From Sinotaia quadrata (Eukaryota; Mollusca; Gastropoda; Architaenioglossa; Viviparidae): a stretch of DNA of 64,000 bases. The notes under the pieces were generated by a model. That model did not search any database. It worked only from the letters and a program-made list of their open reading frames with translations, and had not been told where the DNA came from. Below are positions 24,529 through 37,555 of the stretch, piece after piece (position 1 is the stretch's first letter; each line of letters opens with the position of its first letter). Location of the stretch: contig CM054180.1 in assembly GCA_028829895.1 (NCBI GenBank), positions 116,680,473 through 116,744,472 of the forward strand, given 5' to 3'. The translations under genes were made by a program, and so were the position numbers.

Positions 24529-25149
24529 TGTGCACTGTGACGTCACGTAGTGCGATATGCTATATTGATCTGACGAGCACATAATTTATACATGGAATTC
24601 CTAGTCAGAAGTTTTGCATTAAGTAGGCTTTGACTGTTTTCTTTCTTTTAAACTTCATTTACATAGAAAGGAAAACAAACACCTACGTGAATTATATGAG
24701 TATGCATTTACGGTTTTCTACATTTATTTATGTACTTTATTTTTGGTTTTTATTTATATACTTTAGTTTTGGTTTTTACTTTACTGCTTTGTGATAAGTC
24801 CCGTGCAATATTGCTTGGAACGTTTCCTTTGTAGCGCGTGTTCTTTTGGGGTAAAAAAAAAAATTAAAGAAACATGAGATTATTTTAAGATTTACGTGAA
24901 AAGTCATAATATGATTTTTAAAAATTTGTTTTCGTTTATGAAATGCTATTGACATGAATAAAAAGAAAACATTCACACTCTCAGCACGGTGTCGCGTGAT
25001 GAACGTGTTCAGATGTCGTCGTGAGAGGGTAGATACGTCAGTGACAAGCGTGTTCGGATGAGATTTGAGTGTCTGCATAATGCTGTGAGTGAGTAGTGTT
25101 GGGTACGTCAATCTGGACACTGGCTAAGTTCGGATGAGACGAAAACTAA

Positions 25150-25345
25150 ACGCCAGGCTGGATATTTGTTGACTTCACCACCTTTGAGATGTGCTGTATG
25201 AAAACATTGCAAGACTAGGTATTTGAAGACGTTACGTTTAACATGTGCTGTATGAAGTCATTGCAAGACTAGGTATTTGATGACGTTACGTTTAAGATGT
25301 GCTGCAACAAAGCAGTGCAAGACTAGGTATTTAGTGACGTCACGT
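25150..25345. repeat. 51-54-bp tandem repeat, 3 copies, with TGACGT core
   Basis: TGCAAGACTAGGTATTTG is followed by (A/T)(A/G)(A/T)GACGTTACGT or TGACGTCACG, then ATGTGCTG. The third copy contains a full TGACGTCA palindrome at 25335-25342. Confidence 0.75.
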
Positions 25346-26919
25346 GCATCCTCGTATTCGTGCATGAAGACGTCAGTGAGGTGTGGTGGGATCGAATGAT
25401 GATAATACAGTTTGAGGAGAAATGATTTAAAGCTGGCTTTGGGGTTTTTTGGCATCAACAAAAATGAACTGTGCTCACGTTTGGATTCTTGATTGAACCA
25501 GCAGTATCCGCTAGTGTGAGTTCTTGATTACACATGGAGTGAGTTAGGTCCTGACTGAGAGTTCTTGATTTTACTACTTGTCACGAGATACTGTTGTGTG
25601 ACTCTATAATAATGTGTTACACCAATATTTTTATTAGTTGAGAATTCAACTCATCTACATAGTACGGTAAGGACTGCCGGTCATAAATATTTATTTCAGG
25701 AACTGTGACGTTGATAATATGGATGACGCCGCCGGTCGGAAAGACTCATGCCCCCCCCCCTCCACTCAGTAATAGACTGATAAATAGATAAAACGTAGAT
25801 AAGTAGGCAAATAGAGAACAAAATGTTATATTATCACTACCAATTACGACAAACAAACAAAAAGACGCTACGATACACTAACACCTACAGAAGACGGAAA
25901 CAAGAACATTTTAATTTTTAAAAAAAAGGCTAACAATATTTTCTTTAAAAAAAACAAACCCAGACTTTAAAATGTTCTTCATCGATATGTTACACGTTTA
26001 CTAGTGTTTTAATTTATCTATGAAGTTTGCTTTGCGCACTGTCGTCTATTCCACAGTCAAGACTTCACTTGAAGTACTTGGCGACAATGTAGCAACACAT
26101 GCAGACAATGTAGCAACACTGGCAGGACTCTCAGTGTTTCAAATGGACAAATTCAACATTTGACAACCAGAGCCAATGAAATTGAAAGACAGAAATATAA
26201 ACTCTGGAATACAGTTAGTTGTGGATCGTGCAAAAGTCATTGCAAGTTACTGCGTAATAAATAAATACTTAATTAGACCTGGGTCTTTGTAACAAAATAG
26301 AATCGGACATGTTTACAGTACCATAACACATTTTAGTTAGAATATAAAATCTTAACCATTCGCACAAGTTTAGAAACGTTTTTGCCTTCTCTAACCAAGG
26401 ATCTGTCTTTTAAGAAATTGAACATCTACAATCTGTAATATGACTTGATTTGAAAGACATCTCACCTGAAGATTATGTTTGTAAAAGAGTAATGTCTTTG
26501 GGGCACTGTACTTGAGTTTTCTCAGCCTTTCTCAACCATTTTCCTCTGGAGGAACCCTTTGAAATAATTTTCAAGTCACAAGGAACTCCTGCATAAAAAT
26601 ACTATATCTACGATGCTTATTTTTTCCAACCATGATCTTTCGGGGACCCCCTAGTGACCTGTCACAGAACCAAGAGTTCTATTAAAAAAAAAAAACCTAG
26701 TTGAAGTACTTTGGCCTATAGACTCCACTCAACTCTACATTGACTAACTTTATTAGTCGGTCGAATTCAAGAATCCACGTAGATTTATTATTTATTGCAT
26801 TATATTTACGACTTTCTCATATCTTCTACACCCATATTCTTTCAACACACATCACCTATCCATAAACAAGTTCACAGTTGCACCAGCCTACAAGTTAGAT
26901 ATTAACATTACGAGGTTTG

Positions 26920-27025
26920 ATTTAAAAAAAAATAAGAAAAAAGAACGAGACTCGAACGTAATCCATTTAGCCTACCTTCACTTGACTGCGCATCAACATA
27001 GATGCTACTTAGCTAGCAGTCCCAT
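26920..27025 (-). mobile_element. Possible tRNA-derived SINE head or tRNA pseudogene
   Basis: Read on the minus strand, TAGCTAAGTAGC (27015-27004) fits the Pol III A-box at 11 of 12 positions. CGTTCGAGTCT (26958-26948) fits the B-box at 9 of 11, at a tRNA-like spacing of about 46 bases. A T-rich stretch follows downstream. The acceptor stem does not pair, so this is not a working tRNA. No second copy was noticed in the window. Confidence 0.3.
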
Positions 27026-27740
27026 AGAGCAATAGACATAATCCCACTCGTTACTAAACCCTCTGCGTGCACAACTCTCTCTGCCCTTCTAATCCACAAC
27101 TTTCACTTTACAAATAAACTTTACTATAACATCTCAATTATAAAAATTGTGAGCAACACATCATCTTAAAATTATGGAAATAAAAAAATTATTTGAAAAT
27201 AGCTTGGGCGGGGGGGGGGGAATGGAGGGGCAGGATCACATCATACAACAAGAGTGAGATTTGCCCTTTGTCTCGGTTACTGATTGCACTTGGAGTGTAT
27301 TGAGCTATATATATAGCACGCGCTGCCGATGTGTCGCTAACGGAAGTTTCAGAACGACCATTTTGAGAATACCAGCCTAACACAACCGTGCTGAAGACTA
27401 CGTGTTGGAAAGTATTAATTATTTTTTAAATATGCCATAGTTAACATTGTAAATTATATAATCATATTTCATTCATTTTATTAGACATTTATTATAATAA
27501 TTTTTAATTAGGTATTGAATAAGGATATGTCTTTCATATTTTAAATGCCTAAAATAAACATTCTTGAAAATATTAATTTGTACTAGGTACACATGCAGAG
27601 TACACTAGTTTGCCATCACATTTAAAAACAACTTTTTTGAAAAAAAAGTATAGTCAATGCTTTTGTTTTAATTTGTATGCATTTCATGATTATTATTTTG
27701 TTTTATCAGAATCAAAGTACATACTACACAATCTGTACAC

Positions 27741-27756
27741 GTGTGTGTGTGTGTGT

Positions 27757-27841
<85 letters not shown>
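27741..27841. repeat. (GT)n microsatellite
   Basis: About 100 bases of nearly pure GT. A (TA)n run follows at about 27984-28011. Confidence 0.95.
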
Positions 27842-27843
<2 letters not shown>

Positions 27844-27980
27844 GGCGTTTCCTCTGTAACTATTAAAAGTTTTAGTGCAGTTTCTTGGAGAAAAACCACT
27901 AATTGAAAACAACTGTCTGTAGACAATGTGCTGATAAGCATTCATTATTAATAAAATATGCCAATAGGCACATATACTGG

Positions 27981-28016
<36 letters not shown>

Positions 28017-29386
28017 TATTCAAATTATACAGAGTATATTTTTTCTCAAGGTAAAGGTTATATATGTGAGAGAGTGTATATGCATGAATATTTATTAAAC
28101 TAAATATACTAAATATAATTACCCCTCGTATTAAGTTTTCCTTTAAAAATTTGCATGCTCTTCTAACTTTGTCAGTGCAAACTTAAAGCATAATTAATAT
28201 CATAATTACTTTAGTATTTCAGTATAGCATATATTAATATGGGGGGGGGGGAATCAAATTTTAGAAAATCTAAAATATTGTATAAAGTATTAGATTGGTA
28301 TGTGTAGAAGTGGTTCACAGACGTAACAGAAAATAAGTCTGTATTCATGCATTTGAATGGTTAATAGATACTAGAGTCAGCACATTACAAATGTGTACAT
28401 GTACTTGATTTTGATACAATATTTGGCTAACAGGTGGTTCAGCAAAAATCTATTCGTGATACGGAACTTTTGCATGAGTGAAGTACAATCTCATTTCATT
28501 TAAATTATGGTCCAATTTTTCCAAACCTTTCATAGGTATAGAATTCTTAAGCAGACCGAGTAAAATTCTCTACAAAATAAAGGGCTATTATATTACACTT
28601 TTACATTTCATAATTATTGTCTGAAGTAAGAGGCCTGGTGATCTTTTCATTTCTTGTTTGTTTTGTATAGTGTTGTAAATTTAATTATATCTATTGAATT
28701 CTTGATTCATAAAATTGGGTATAAATAGATCGATAACGGTCTATGTCAAACGGCAGTTACCATAGTCGCTACAATGCTTTGGTCTTTCAATATGGCGGAC
28801 GTTTGGCGACAGCGAATTTGCCCTTGTGACCTCTTCATACGTAGACTCAGCATAGGAGTAAGCTGCATCTCTTGATCATTGCACTAGGAGTGAGTTATGT
28901 CCTTTGTCTGGCTTCTTCATTGCACTAAGAATGAGTTGCGTCCCTTTTCTGGCTTCCTCATTGCACTAAGAGTGAGTTACGTCCCATGTCTGGCTTCTTC
29001 ATTGCATTTGGAGTGAGTTGTGTCCCTTAACTGGTTTTTAAATGGCAATAGGCATGAGTTGTTCTGAAGATGGGAATCTGACAGTGTTATATAGATTACT
29101 GTTTCGAGCCTGTTCTCTGGAAGAAGGTAAAATATGAATTTGATTGACATCTCGACTTATCACAGGAGTGAGCTACATTAGATTACAAGTGAAATTAGTT
29201 AATCAGGGGGCCGAATAAATAATGTTACGGGACCAAATCCTTGTTGAAATTGTGTGCTACGCGCGTTGCGAACAAAAGGTGGCGCCGTGAAATTGAAAGA
29301 CATATTTGATAGCGAATGACATTTTGAGTGCTGAATATTTTGGTTACTGCGTGATACTTTGGGTATTGCGCGGTATTTTGGGTATT
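27842..29386. other. Intergenic stretch
   Basis: AT-rich, with a G-run at about 28241-28250, an AATATGGCGGACG motif at 28796 and the 47-bp minisatellite at 28855-29040. No exon was recognised. Confidence 0.65.
28855..29040. repeat. 47-bp minisatellite, about 4 copies
   Basis: CATTGCACTAGGAGTGAGTT is followed by TGTCCCTTGTCTGGCTTCTT with modest divergence. Single diverged units of the same family are visible near 27250 and 25530, so the array may be a remnant of a longer or dispersed one. Confidence 0.75.
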
Positions 29387-30268
29387 GAAGGACACCTTAA
29401 GTACTGAACTATCATTAATGACGTCTTGGGTATTGAAGGACACCTTAAGTACTGAACTATCATTAATGACGTCTTGGGTATTGAAGGACACCTTAAGTAC
29501 TGAACTATCATTAATGACGTCTTGGGTATTGAAGGACACCTTAAGTACTGAACTATCATTAATGACGTCTTGGGTATTGAAGGACACCTTAAGTACGGAA
29601 CTATCATTAATGACGTCTTGGGTATTGAAGGACACCTTAAGTACTGAACTATCATTAATGACGTCTTGGGTATTGAAGGACACCTTAAGTACGGAACTAT
29701 CATTAATGACGTCTTGGGTATTGAAGGACACCTTAAGTACTGAACTATCATTAATGACGTCTTGGGTATTGAAGGACACCTTAAGTACTGAACTATCATT
29801 AATGACGTCTTGGGTATTGAAGGACACCTTAAGTACTGAACTATCATTAATGACGTCTTGGGTATTGAAGGACACCTTAAGTACTGAACTATCATTAATG
29901 ACGTCTTGGGTATTGAAGGACACCTTAAGTTCTGAACTATCATTAATGACGTCTTGGGTATTGAAGGACACCTTAAGTACTGAACTATCATTAATGACGT
30001 CTTGGGTATTGAAGGACACCTTAAGTACTGAACTATCATTAATGACGTCTTGGGTATTGAAGGACACCTTAAGTTCTGAACTATCATTAATGACGTCTTG
30101 GGTATTGAAGGACACCTTAAGTACTGAACTATCATTAATGACGTCTTGGGTATTGAAGGACACCTTAAGTACTGAACTATCATTAATGACGTCTTGGGTA
30201 TTGAAGGACACCTTAAGTACTGAACACCTTAAGTTCTGAACTATCATTAATGACGTCTTGGGTATTGA
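29387..30268. repeat. 48-bp minisatellite, about 18 nearly identical copies
   Basis: The unit is GTATTGAAGGACACCTTAAG followed by TACTGAACTATCATTAATG and ACGTCTTGG, head to tail, with only scattered C-to-G or A-to-T variants and one partial copy near 30220. The period is divisible by three and the unit lacks stops, so it leaves long open frames on both strands (16-residue peptide repeats). Each unit holds TGACGTCT, one base from a palindromic CRE. High identity points to recent amplification or gene conversion. I do not call it a gene: frames are open on both strands and it lacks codon bias or a recognisable protein. Confidence 0.93.
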
Positions 30269-31612
30269 ACGATGACAGACTGCAGAGCCTCTCTTCCTAA
30301 ACGACGGCACAAACACATACACACACGCATACACAAATACAAATTAAATAAATTCCAAAGGAGATTGACTATTACTGCTCACTTCTTAGATTTTCTCAGG
30401 CAGGCAAAAATCCCAACAGATTTTCTCAAGATAAGTCAAGCACTTATGATAGCAAAGTCCACATAAATTACACCATCTTACAATGAACAGAAATAATAAC
30501 TGTGCAAAGCAGTCAGACTGGATAGGCAAAGAAACATTCTTTTGTTTCAGTGTCCAGTGGGTTCGGCTGCACATTCATCAGTTTGACAAAATGTACACAG
30601 AAAGGTTTAACAAACAGAAAGGTCCCTTCTTCCATCATATAGGAAGTGTTAGCGCAGACCGGGCAACAATGCCATAATTATGTTTGGATTCCATGCTTTC
30701 TGCCTGTGAGCAAAACTTGGCAAGCACCGGTCTGGATTGGAAGTCGTGGAGAAAGCTTAGAGCGCTTACGTCCCCTTTCGATACTTTAAGAGTTGCTCCA
30801 TAAGCCTTCTAACATATATTATTTGGACTGTCAAAACGATTTCATGTAGGCGGATGTCAAAACGATATCCTGTAGGCGGATACTAATCGAACTGAAACCC
30901 AGTTTGGGACGAGATACAATCTGTTAAGGACGCGATTTTCGTAGACGCATTTGTACTTTAATGTGATAATCAGTCATCACAACTTCTGAAATTATCACTC
31001 TTTATATCTTTGACTGACAAAACATAATCTCATCCCTTCCTCTGTCTTTCTTTCATAATCCTTCGCTGACAAGCTTCATATGTTTCCTTGTATTAGCAGC
31101 AGCCCTTACGCCTTAGCACGCCTTATAAGTTTTTATTCCGTGCTTTATTATTTGTATTAATAATTTCATCATAGAATATATCTAACAGTTGATTCATTCA
31201 CTTGACATCGTCATCATCAATGACTAACAAAATAGTTGTTTATAGAATGTTCCTAATATTTACAGTACCTTTAATTAATGGAATGTACATATCGGGATTG
31301 CTTTCTGACTCTGTTTAAAAACAAAATTAGAAAAGTATTTATTATCACAAGAATTTGATAACCATTGGTGCTCTAGTCGTGATGGAAAAATAAGCTTAAT
31401 CACATCACGCCCATATGTCAAAGTTCACACATGTACATAGAAACACGCACTGACAGGCACAAATATTCAATACAGGTAGGTAATCAGTGAACATTTGTTT
31501 CAGCAAGGGGCCTTGGAATAATCAATCATTTGAAGAAACGTATAGAAAGAGGGGAGAGAGCACAATTATTCAAATATCCCTTTTTTGACTTAGGAATAAT
31601 CAAAATATAGAG

Positions 31613-31628
31613 TATCTATCTATCTATC

Positions 31629-31695
<67 letters not shown>
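31613..31695. repeat. (CTAT)n followed by (AGT)n
   Basis: A short CTAT run leads into about 22 AGT triplets. It is one of few trinucleotide runs in the window. Confidence 0.95.
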
Positions 31696-31696
<1 letters not shown>

Positions 31697-32995
31697 TGAA
31701 GCAAAATAACTAAACGGTTCAAGGGACAAAACCGCACATAAGTCAGTTCAACAGTTATGCTTCAAGTTACCTCCCTTGTTAAATCAGTTTTCCTCACAAT
31801 ATATTTTGGAAAATATTTCTATGATTTATTGATTTATACTAGCTGTCACCATTTAAGACTCGTCACCAGAGTGTATATTGAATTCTTTATATCTAGTTGT
31901 ATTGGAGGAGGCGTGTTCACAATTGCATCCACCATGTAGATTGCAGATCACAACATTTTTAAGATCTCACTCAGTGTACTCCTACCAGCCCCACTCCCCT
32001 ACTCCTCCAGCCACGCACACACAAAACCAGACAAGAACGTCTTTACTGGAAAAACATCTATCTGAAACAAGAAATTAACTGACTAGTTTGGAAAACTCAA
32101 CTAGGTGTAACATTAAGTCACCAGATTCCTGGAAATCTTTCAACCTGCGACTGAAAGCCTTCTGAACGTTTGACCACAGACAACCGACTACCATTCTTTG
32201 GCACTTCTATATCTTCATGTTTATTGAAACGACAGCGTCCTCCATTTCGTCAGGAGCTCTCAAAAACGACAACCTGCTTGATTCGCGCATGAAACGAGTG
32301 CTGACGTCACCAATTGATTGCTCGTAGGTAGGTGGTAAAGCAGGCGCCTTTACATACCTACCTCGGCCGTCTGCCAATGTCAGTCATACTCTGGGTGCTA
32401 AAGTACAGAACTTGATGAGACAAAGAGTTTGTGCGTTGAGGCGGACCGAATTTGTACACGAACACAGACAAATAATATTATGCTGGGACTTATTGGATCA
32501 AGATGGGTGAAGCCCACCCAGCCAATAGACAACCACCACCACCACCACCACCACCAGTGTTTGCTAGATAAGGCAGACAATTTATGCCAAGGAAGAAAGG
32601 AAATGTTTATAAAACATGACGTTGAGGTAGATACAAGAAACATTATAGACCTGGTCGGAGCTTTAATTGTCCAACCGGTTTCATATTATTTGAATGACTG
32701 GAACTGAATCAATAACTTTTAGTGGAGTAGGCCAGTATACAGGAATAAATAGCACTGTGTAAGACTTGATTAACAATAATGAATACTGTCGAATGAAGAC
32801 AAAATATTATTACTTTGTAATCTGCGTAATGTGTGGATGTTCAGACAGGGATCTTTCACCAAAATCACAAAGCTCATGAAAAACATGTCTCGTTTCCAAT
32901 TAAAATATAATAGTCAGGCATCTGACCTGTTCGAAAGGTACAGTTCTTTGAAGTCATACAACAGTTTTCCTGAGAGAACATAGACAGATCTCATG

Positions 32996-32999
<4 letters not shown>

Positions 33000-33069
<70 letters not shown>

Positions 33070-33189
33070 GCACACACACACACACACAGACAACACGTAG
33101 ACAAGCACGAACGCCAGCACACACACCTTACTCTAAATTTACGTGTACTTGTGTGTGTGTGTGTGTGCGTGCGCGCGCGCGCGTGGATT

Positions 33190-33242
<53 letters not shown>

Positions 33243-33250
33243 AGAGAGAG
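33000..33250. repeat. Compound (CA)n / (GT)n(GC)n / (GA)n microsatellites
   Basis: (CA)n at 33000-33090, then (GT)n with a GC-alternating core at about 33150-33184, then a pure (GA)n run at 33193-33238. Confidence 0.95.
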
Positions 33251-33564
33251 AAAGGTTGTAAGTGATTGCTTTTATGCTGTGTTCTAGAACAACAGCAATA
33301 ATTCTTGCACAAATAGCTCATGTATTTCTTAATGAACAATAAAGGCTTTATGAATTGATTTTGTTGTTGATCTAGTTAACTAGTCTTGAATACTTAAGTC
33401 TTTTAGTTACCACTCATACGTCTAATGGAGAGAATTTTGAAACAAACACCGTCATACACCAGGCCCTCGCACACATACACGCAATGGACTGGCATTATGC
33501 GCAGCAATTACGAGTATTTAGACACCCCGATCCAGCATTATAACATCTTTGTATTTTATACATG

Positions 33565-33790
33565 AAATCGCTCTTGGTGACCGACATACACAGGAAGTCG
33601 CGCTTGGGAGAGACATATACAGGGAGTCACGCTAGTTGACAGATAGACACAGAAACTGAGCGTGGTGACAACATATAGAAAGTCACACTTGTTGACAGAT
33701 GACAGATATATATAGGAAGTCACGCTTGTTGACAGATATATATAGGAAGTCACGCTTGTTGACAGACATACGGGAGCTCGCACTTGACAC
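33565..33790. repeat. Degenerate 28-35-bp minisatellite, about 7 copies
   Basis: AGGAAGTCACGCTTGTTGAC followed by AGATATATAT recurs. The last two full copies are nearly identical and the earlier ones more diverged. Confidence 0.75.
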
Positions 33791-34219
33791 CACGTTCATA
33801 TAGGAGACTGTTCACTCGCGGGAAATGAGCAGACCGTTATTATAATGAGCAATTTATTTGTAACTATATTTTACTGGCAACGGTGCATGTCGTAAATCCG
33901 GCCCTGAAAACTCTATCTCCAGTCTTAGAAACGGCTCGTAGAAATCCTCCACATTTTGTCTGGATTATGCAAAAAGCATTTGGTCCAGAACTGTAATTTG
34001 GTCCAGCATTTCTTACTGCAGCTTTTCTGATTGCCTATAAAGTTTCATTGCTGGGATCCTCTATAGATAAACAAATGTTCAAGCTTAAGATCCGTGGGGA
34101 AATTATCGCAAGATACGTGTGAACAGTTTTAGTGTCAGGCACTTGGAAAGGCATAATTTAAGTGTGCTTCTGATCTGCAATGCCGATTTCTTTAGTGTTT
34201 CAGGCCTGGGATATTGCTT

Positions 34220-34221
<2 letters not shown>

Positions 34222-34272
<51 letters not shown>

Positions 34273-34292
34273 GCACGCACGCACGCACGCAC
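34222..34292. repeat. (CA)n(CGCA)n microsatellite
   Basis: CA run ending in CGCA repeats, the same compound form seen at 4183. Confidence 0.95.
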
Positions 34293-34846
34293 GTACACTA
34301 GTTTCTATATTACGAGAGTATTGGCCGAGAGCGGGCTAGCGGAATCTAAAAAGTACCTATCAACACCTGATCGAACTTGCAAATCGTATTGATACTTCGT
34401 GTCAGATAGCGGCTGAGAATATACACAAAAGTAAAGCTAGACAAGCATCTCTATACAACCAAAATAACGAAAGCATGTAACATTGAAGTCGTTACGCGGG
34501 TGTTGTTGTTGTTACCTCTGCGCTAAAGCAAATTAAGTGTATCTTGGCAAGAACCCTATCAAGTTGTCCAGAAATTGAGTGGGTACAATTTTCTAATTCA
34601 GATCAGATCTAAAGTGAAAATATTTCATGCTAATCTCAAGAAAGCAAATAAATCACGCCTGGATAGCATGGTCACTACTGTTATAATAGCTAAATCTGTC
34701 CCGATGCCAAATCCGTATCACAACCAGATTTAACAGATGTTGAAACTGTTGATGATGTTATTTTAAATCCGGAACTCTCAAACTCTGAAGTTCAACGGTT
34801 ATGGAGCATGAAAAAAAAAGAAATTCGTGATGCTTGCACCTTATGC

Positions 34847-34921
34847 AAGGGTTCCCTGAGACAAGAAAGTCAAGGGTTCCCTGAGACAAGAAAGTCAAGG
34901 GTTCCCTGAGACATGAAAGTG
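34847..34921. repeat. 25-bp tandem repeat, 3 copies
   Basis: AAGGGTTCCCTGAGACAAGA recurs at 34847, 34872 and 34897. Confidence 0.85.
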
Positions 34922-35180
34922 ATTTCAACGGTTTCTCTGGGATCAAAAGGTTGAGAAAATGTGGTCAAGAGATATATTTGCTCCTATTTATGGTGAGCAA
35001 GAGATTGGTTAATGTTATTATAATGAATGTCAGTCAAATGCATGAGTTGGATAAGAACAGTTATTTAGATGTGCATTTGTTTAATATGCTGCGAATTTCA
35101 ATTATGTAATTGAACTTGTTGTATGATATTTATTGACGAGTACATAATCGCCATCTCACATTTACCACTGACACACGCAC

Positions 35181-35272
<92 letters not shown>

Positions 35273-35296
35273 GTCTATCTACCTATCTTAAGGCAT

Positions 35297-35328
<32 letters not shown>
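35181..35328. repeat. (CTAT)n then (CA)n microsatellite
   Basis: About 25 CTAT units with CTGT and CTAC variants at the end, then a short spacer and a CA run. Confidence 0.95.
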
Positions 35329-35335
<7 letters not shown>

Positions 35336-35899
35336 TAGATATATAATCACCCATTCACATTCACATTTATAGTCACATACACACAATTCAATCAGACGCA
35401 CATATACATAAATTCACGCATCCACACTCTCACTCACTTAAACTACATAACAAGTGAGATTCCTAGATAATAAATTCACCTAGTAGTCAAATCTACTCGG
35501 CTTTCAGCTTAACTGACGTTACAGACTATCATGGATGAAAGGAAATGCATCTGCGAAAGCAGCAGAAGTGAAGGACTTCTTCGCCTTGCGTTGATTAATT
35601 AAGATAAGGAGTCTTGATAACCGAATAACCGACCTGACGTGTTCTCGGCGTAGAGTCAGTAATCTCTTAGTGACTTAGTTTAATATGTAAACATAAGGCT
35701 TGAGATCTTGATTTGATTTCATGTGTTTGAGTCACTTAACTATTCATCTATGTGCTTAGCCTGTGGAGAGAATTGATTTTTGTTAAAACTTTTCTGAGTA
35801 TTGCTACATAGGTGTAGGTTCGGTCAAACGTCATGTTTAACGTGCAGTTACTTGAATACACGTCTAGTACGAATCACATCATTTCTGTATGAGAAATTT

Positions 35900-36190
35900 C
35901 ACAGTTGCATAAGACTATAGCTAAAGTAGAAAGGGGAAATAATCACAGTTGCATAAGACTATGCCTAAAGTAGATAGGGGAAATAATCACAGTTGCATAA
36001 GACTACAACTAAAGTAAAAAGGGGAAATAATCACAGTTGCATAAGACTACAAATAAAGTAGAAAGGGGAAATAATCACAGTTGCATAAGACTACAACTAA
36101 AGTAGAAAGGGGAAATAATCACAGTTGCATAAGACTATAGCTAAAGTAGAAAGGGAAATTTATCACAGTTATAGAAGACTACAGTTACAG
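35900..36190. repeat. 44-bp minisatellite, about 6.5 copies
   Basis: CACAGTTGCATAAGACTATA is followed by GCTAAAGTAGAAAGGGGAAA and TAAT. Starts are at 35900, 35944, 35988, 36032, 36076, 36120 and 36164. Spacing is exact and identity high except in the last copy. Confidence 0.92.
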
Positions 36191-36529
36191 AAGAAAAGGA
36201 GAAACGAAACACCAACGAGAAGAATTACTTTTCTCGTTACTGTGCTGTTGTTTTTGGTTTGCAATACAAACCCGCTGCTTACAACGGCGCTACTAGATAG
36301 TCATAATAAATGAATAGTTGCAGAGAATTGTGATGTTATTTTGTGTAACATAGTAAAGGTAATGCTATTAGAGTGACAAAGTGAATGGTAACGCTGTTCG
36401 TGTGACGAAGTGATGACGTCATTGGCATAATAACGTGTGTGGTACAGTAATGTGTAACACGGCATGACCACTGACGCTATTTATATGACAAAAAAACATT
36501 ATGTGCGTGAACATGAAGAAGCACTACCA

Positions 36530-36532
<3 letters not shown>

Positions 36533-36594
<62 letters not shown>

Positions 36595-36595
36595 A

Positions 36596-36647
<52 letters not shown>

Positions 36648-36678
36648 ACAGACACCCATCCATCTCTCTCTCCCTCTA

Positions 36679-36731
<53 letters not shown>
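36533..36731. repeat. (CT)n(CA)n compound microsatellite
   Basis: A CT run, CA run, second CT run and second CA run in succession. Confidence 0.95.
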
Positions 36732-36733
<2 letters not shown>

Positions 36734-36954
36734 ATGCACCTAACTAAATATCACACTGAAAAGCATTGAAAACTATCCCAAATACGATTTTTTAATTTTT
36801 AGATATAAAATAACTCTCGAACAGCACACAGTTGCTTAACAACACCAATCTCCATTAGCCAACATCACTATGAAGATTTAATATTATTTAACGCAGCCAG
36901 CAAAAACCTTACTATTACGCTCCTTCTGGTGATATTTTTGTAAGTGTCAGTGGA

Positions 36955-37220
36955 GTGGAATCTTTGCCTTTGTTCCCTCATTATAATTTACAGGGAATAA
37001 GCGACCTTTCCATGTTTTACCGGAATCCCATGGTTTACAGATTGTAAACCGCAATGATCATAGTAAGACATGAGGCATATCTACCATAGTGTGTAAGGAA
37101 TCCCATGGTTTACAGATTGTAAACCGCAATGATCATAGTAAGACATGAGGCGTATCTACCACAGTGTGTAAGGAATACACTGCACGCCATTGATGTATGG
37201 TGGCAAAGTATGCTGAATAC
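36955..37220 (+). repeat. Dispersed repeat family B, copy 2, with internal duplication
   Basis: Matches 11280-11470 in the same orientation. The block GGAATCCCATGGTTTACAGA through TATCTACCA(T/C)AGTGTGTAA is duplicated in tandem (about 37025-37097 and 37099-37171), then the shared TATGCTGAATACATTGAGCA end follows. Confidence 0.65.
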
Positions 37221-37344
37221 ATTGAGCAATTTAATGTAATAATAACAGTAATAATGATGGTGGGAATGGTAGTAATGCTGGTACTAATAGCAATTGTTGA
37301 AGTGGTGATAACAGTGATAATGATGGTGGGAGTGGTAGAGAGAC

Positions 37345-37555
37345 ACCGACATTTTATGCTTTGGTTATAGCAAGACTGAGCGAAATTTTGCCTTGGTTGT
37401 AGGGAGACTGCGCAAAATGATGGTTGTAGAGAGACTGAGCGAAACTATGCCTTGGTTGTAGAGAGACTGAGTGAAGCGATGCCTTGGTTGTAGAGAGACT
37501 GGGTGAAACGATGCCTTGGTTGTCGGGAGACTGAGTGAAATGATGTCTTGGTTGA
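37345..37555. repeat. 36-bp minisatellite, about 6 copies
   Basis: TGCCTTGGTTGTAGAGAGAC then TGAGTGAAACGA recurs. One copy is shortened near 37420. Open frames on the minus strand come from the repeat. Confidence 0.8.

Larger units (their letters stand above)
22329..27700. other. Intergenic stretch
   Basis: No exon was recognised. It contains a TA run (about 22625-22650), a G-run at about 23275-23288, (GATA)n at 23660-23762, TTTATTGACTGA-type degenerate repeats at 24010-24215, a roughly 37-base T-run at about 24490-24526, CRE palindromes at 22973, 24538 and 25335, the minisatellite at 25150-25345 and the tRNA-like element at 26940-27025. The rest is AT-rich without visible structure. Confidence 0.7.
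30269..35170. other. Intergenic stretch
   Basis: No exon was recognised. Besides the repeats listed separately it holds an (ACC)n run at about 32529-32556, a TGACGTCA directly followed by a CCAAT box at 32302-32314, and an imperfect hairpin around 32330-32368 (AGGTAGGT arms). Confidence 0.65.

Noticed and set aside
29225..30334. 369-codon and 279-codon minus-strand and 284-codon plus-strand open frames
   Set aside because: All three translate the same 48-bp satellite; open frames on both strands follow from the period and lack of stops, with no protein family match.
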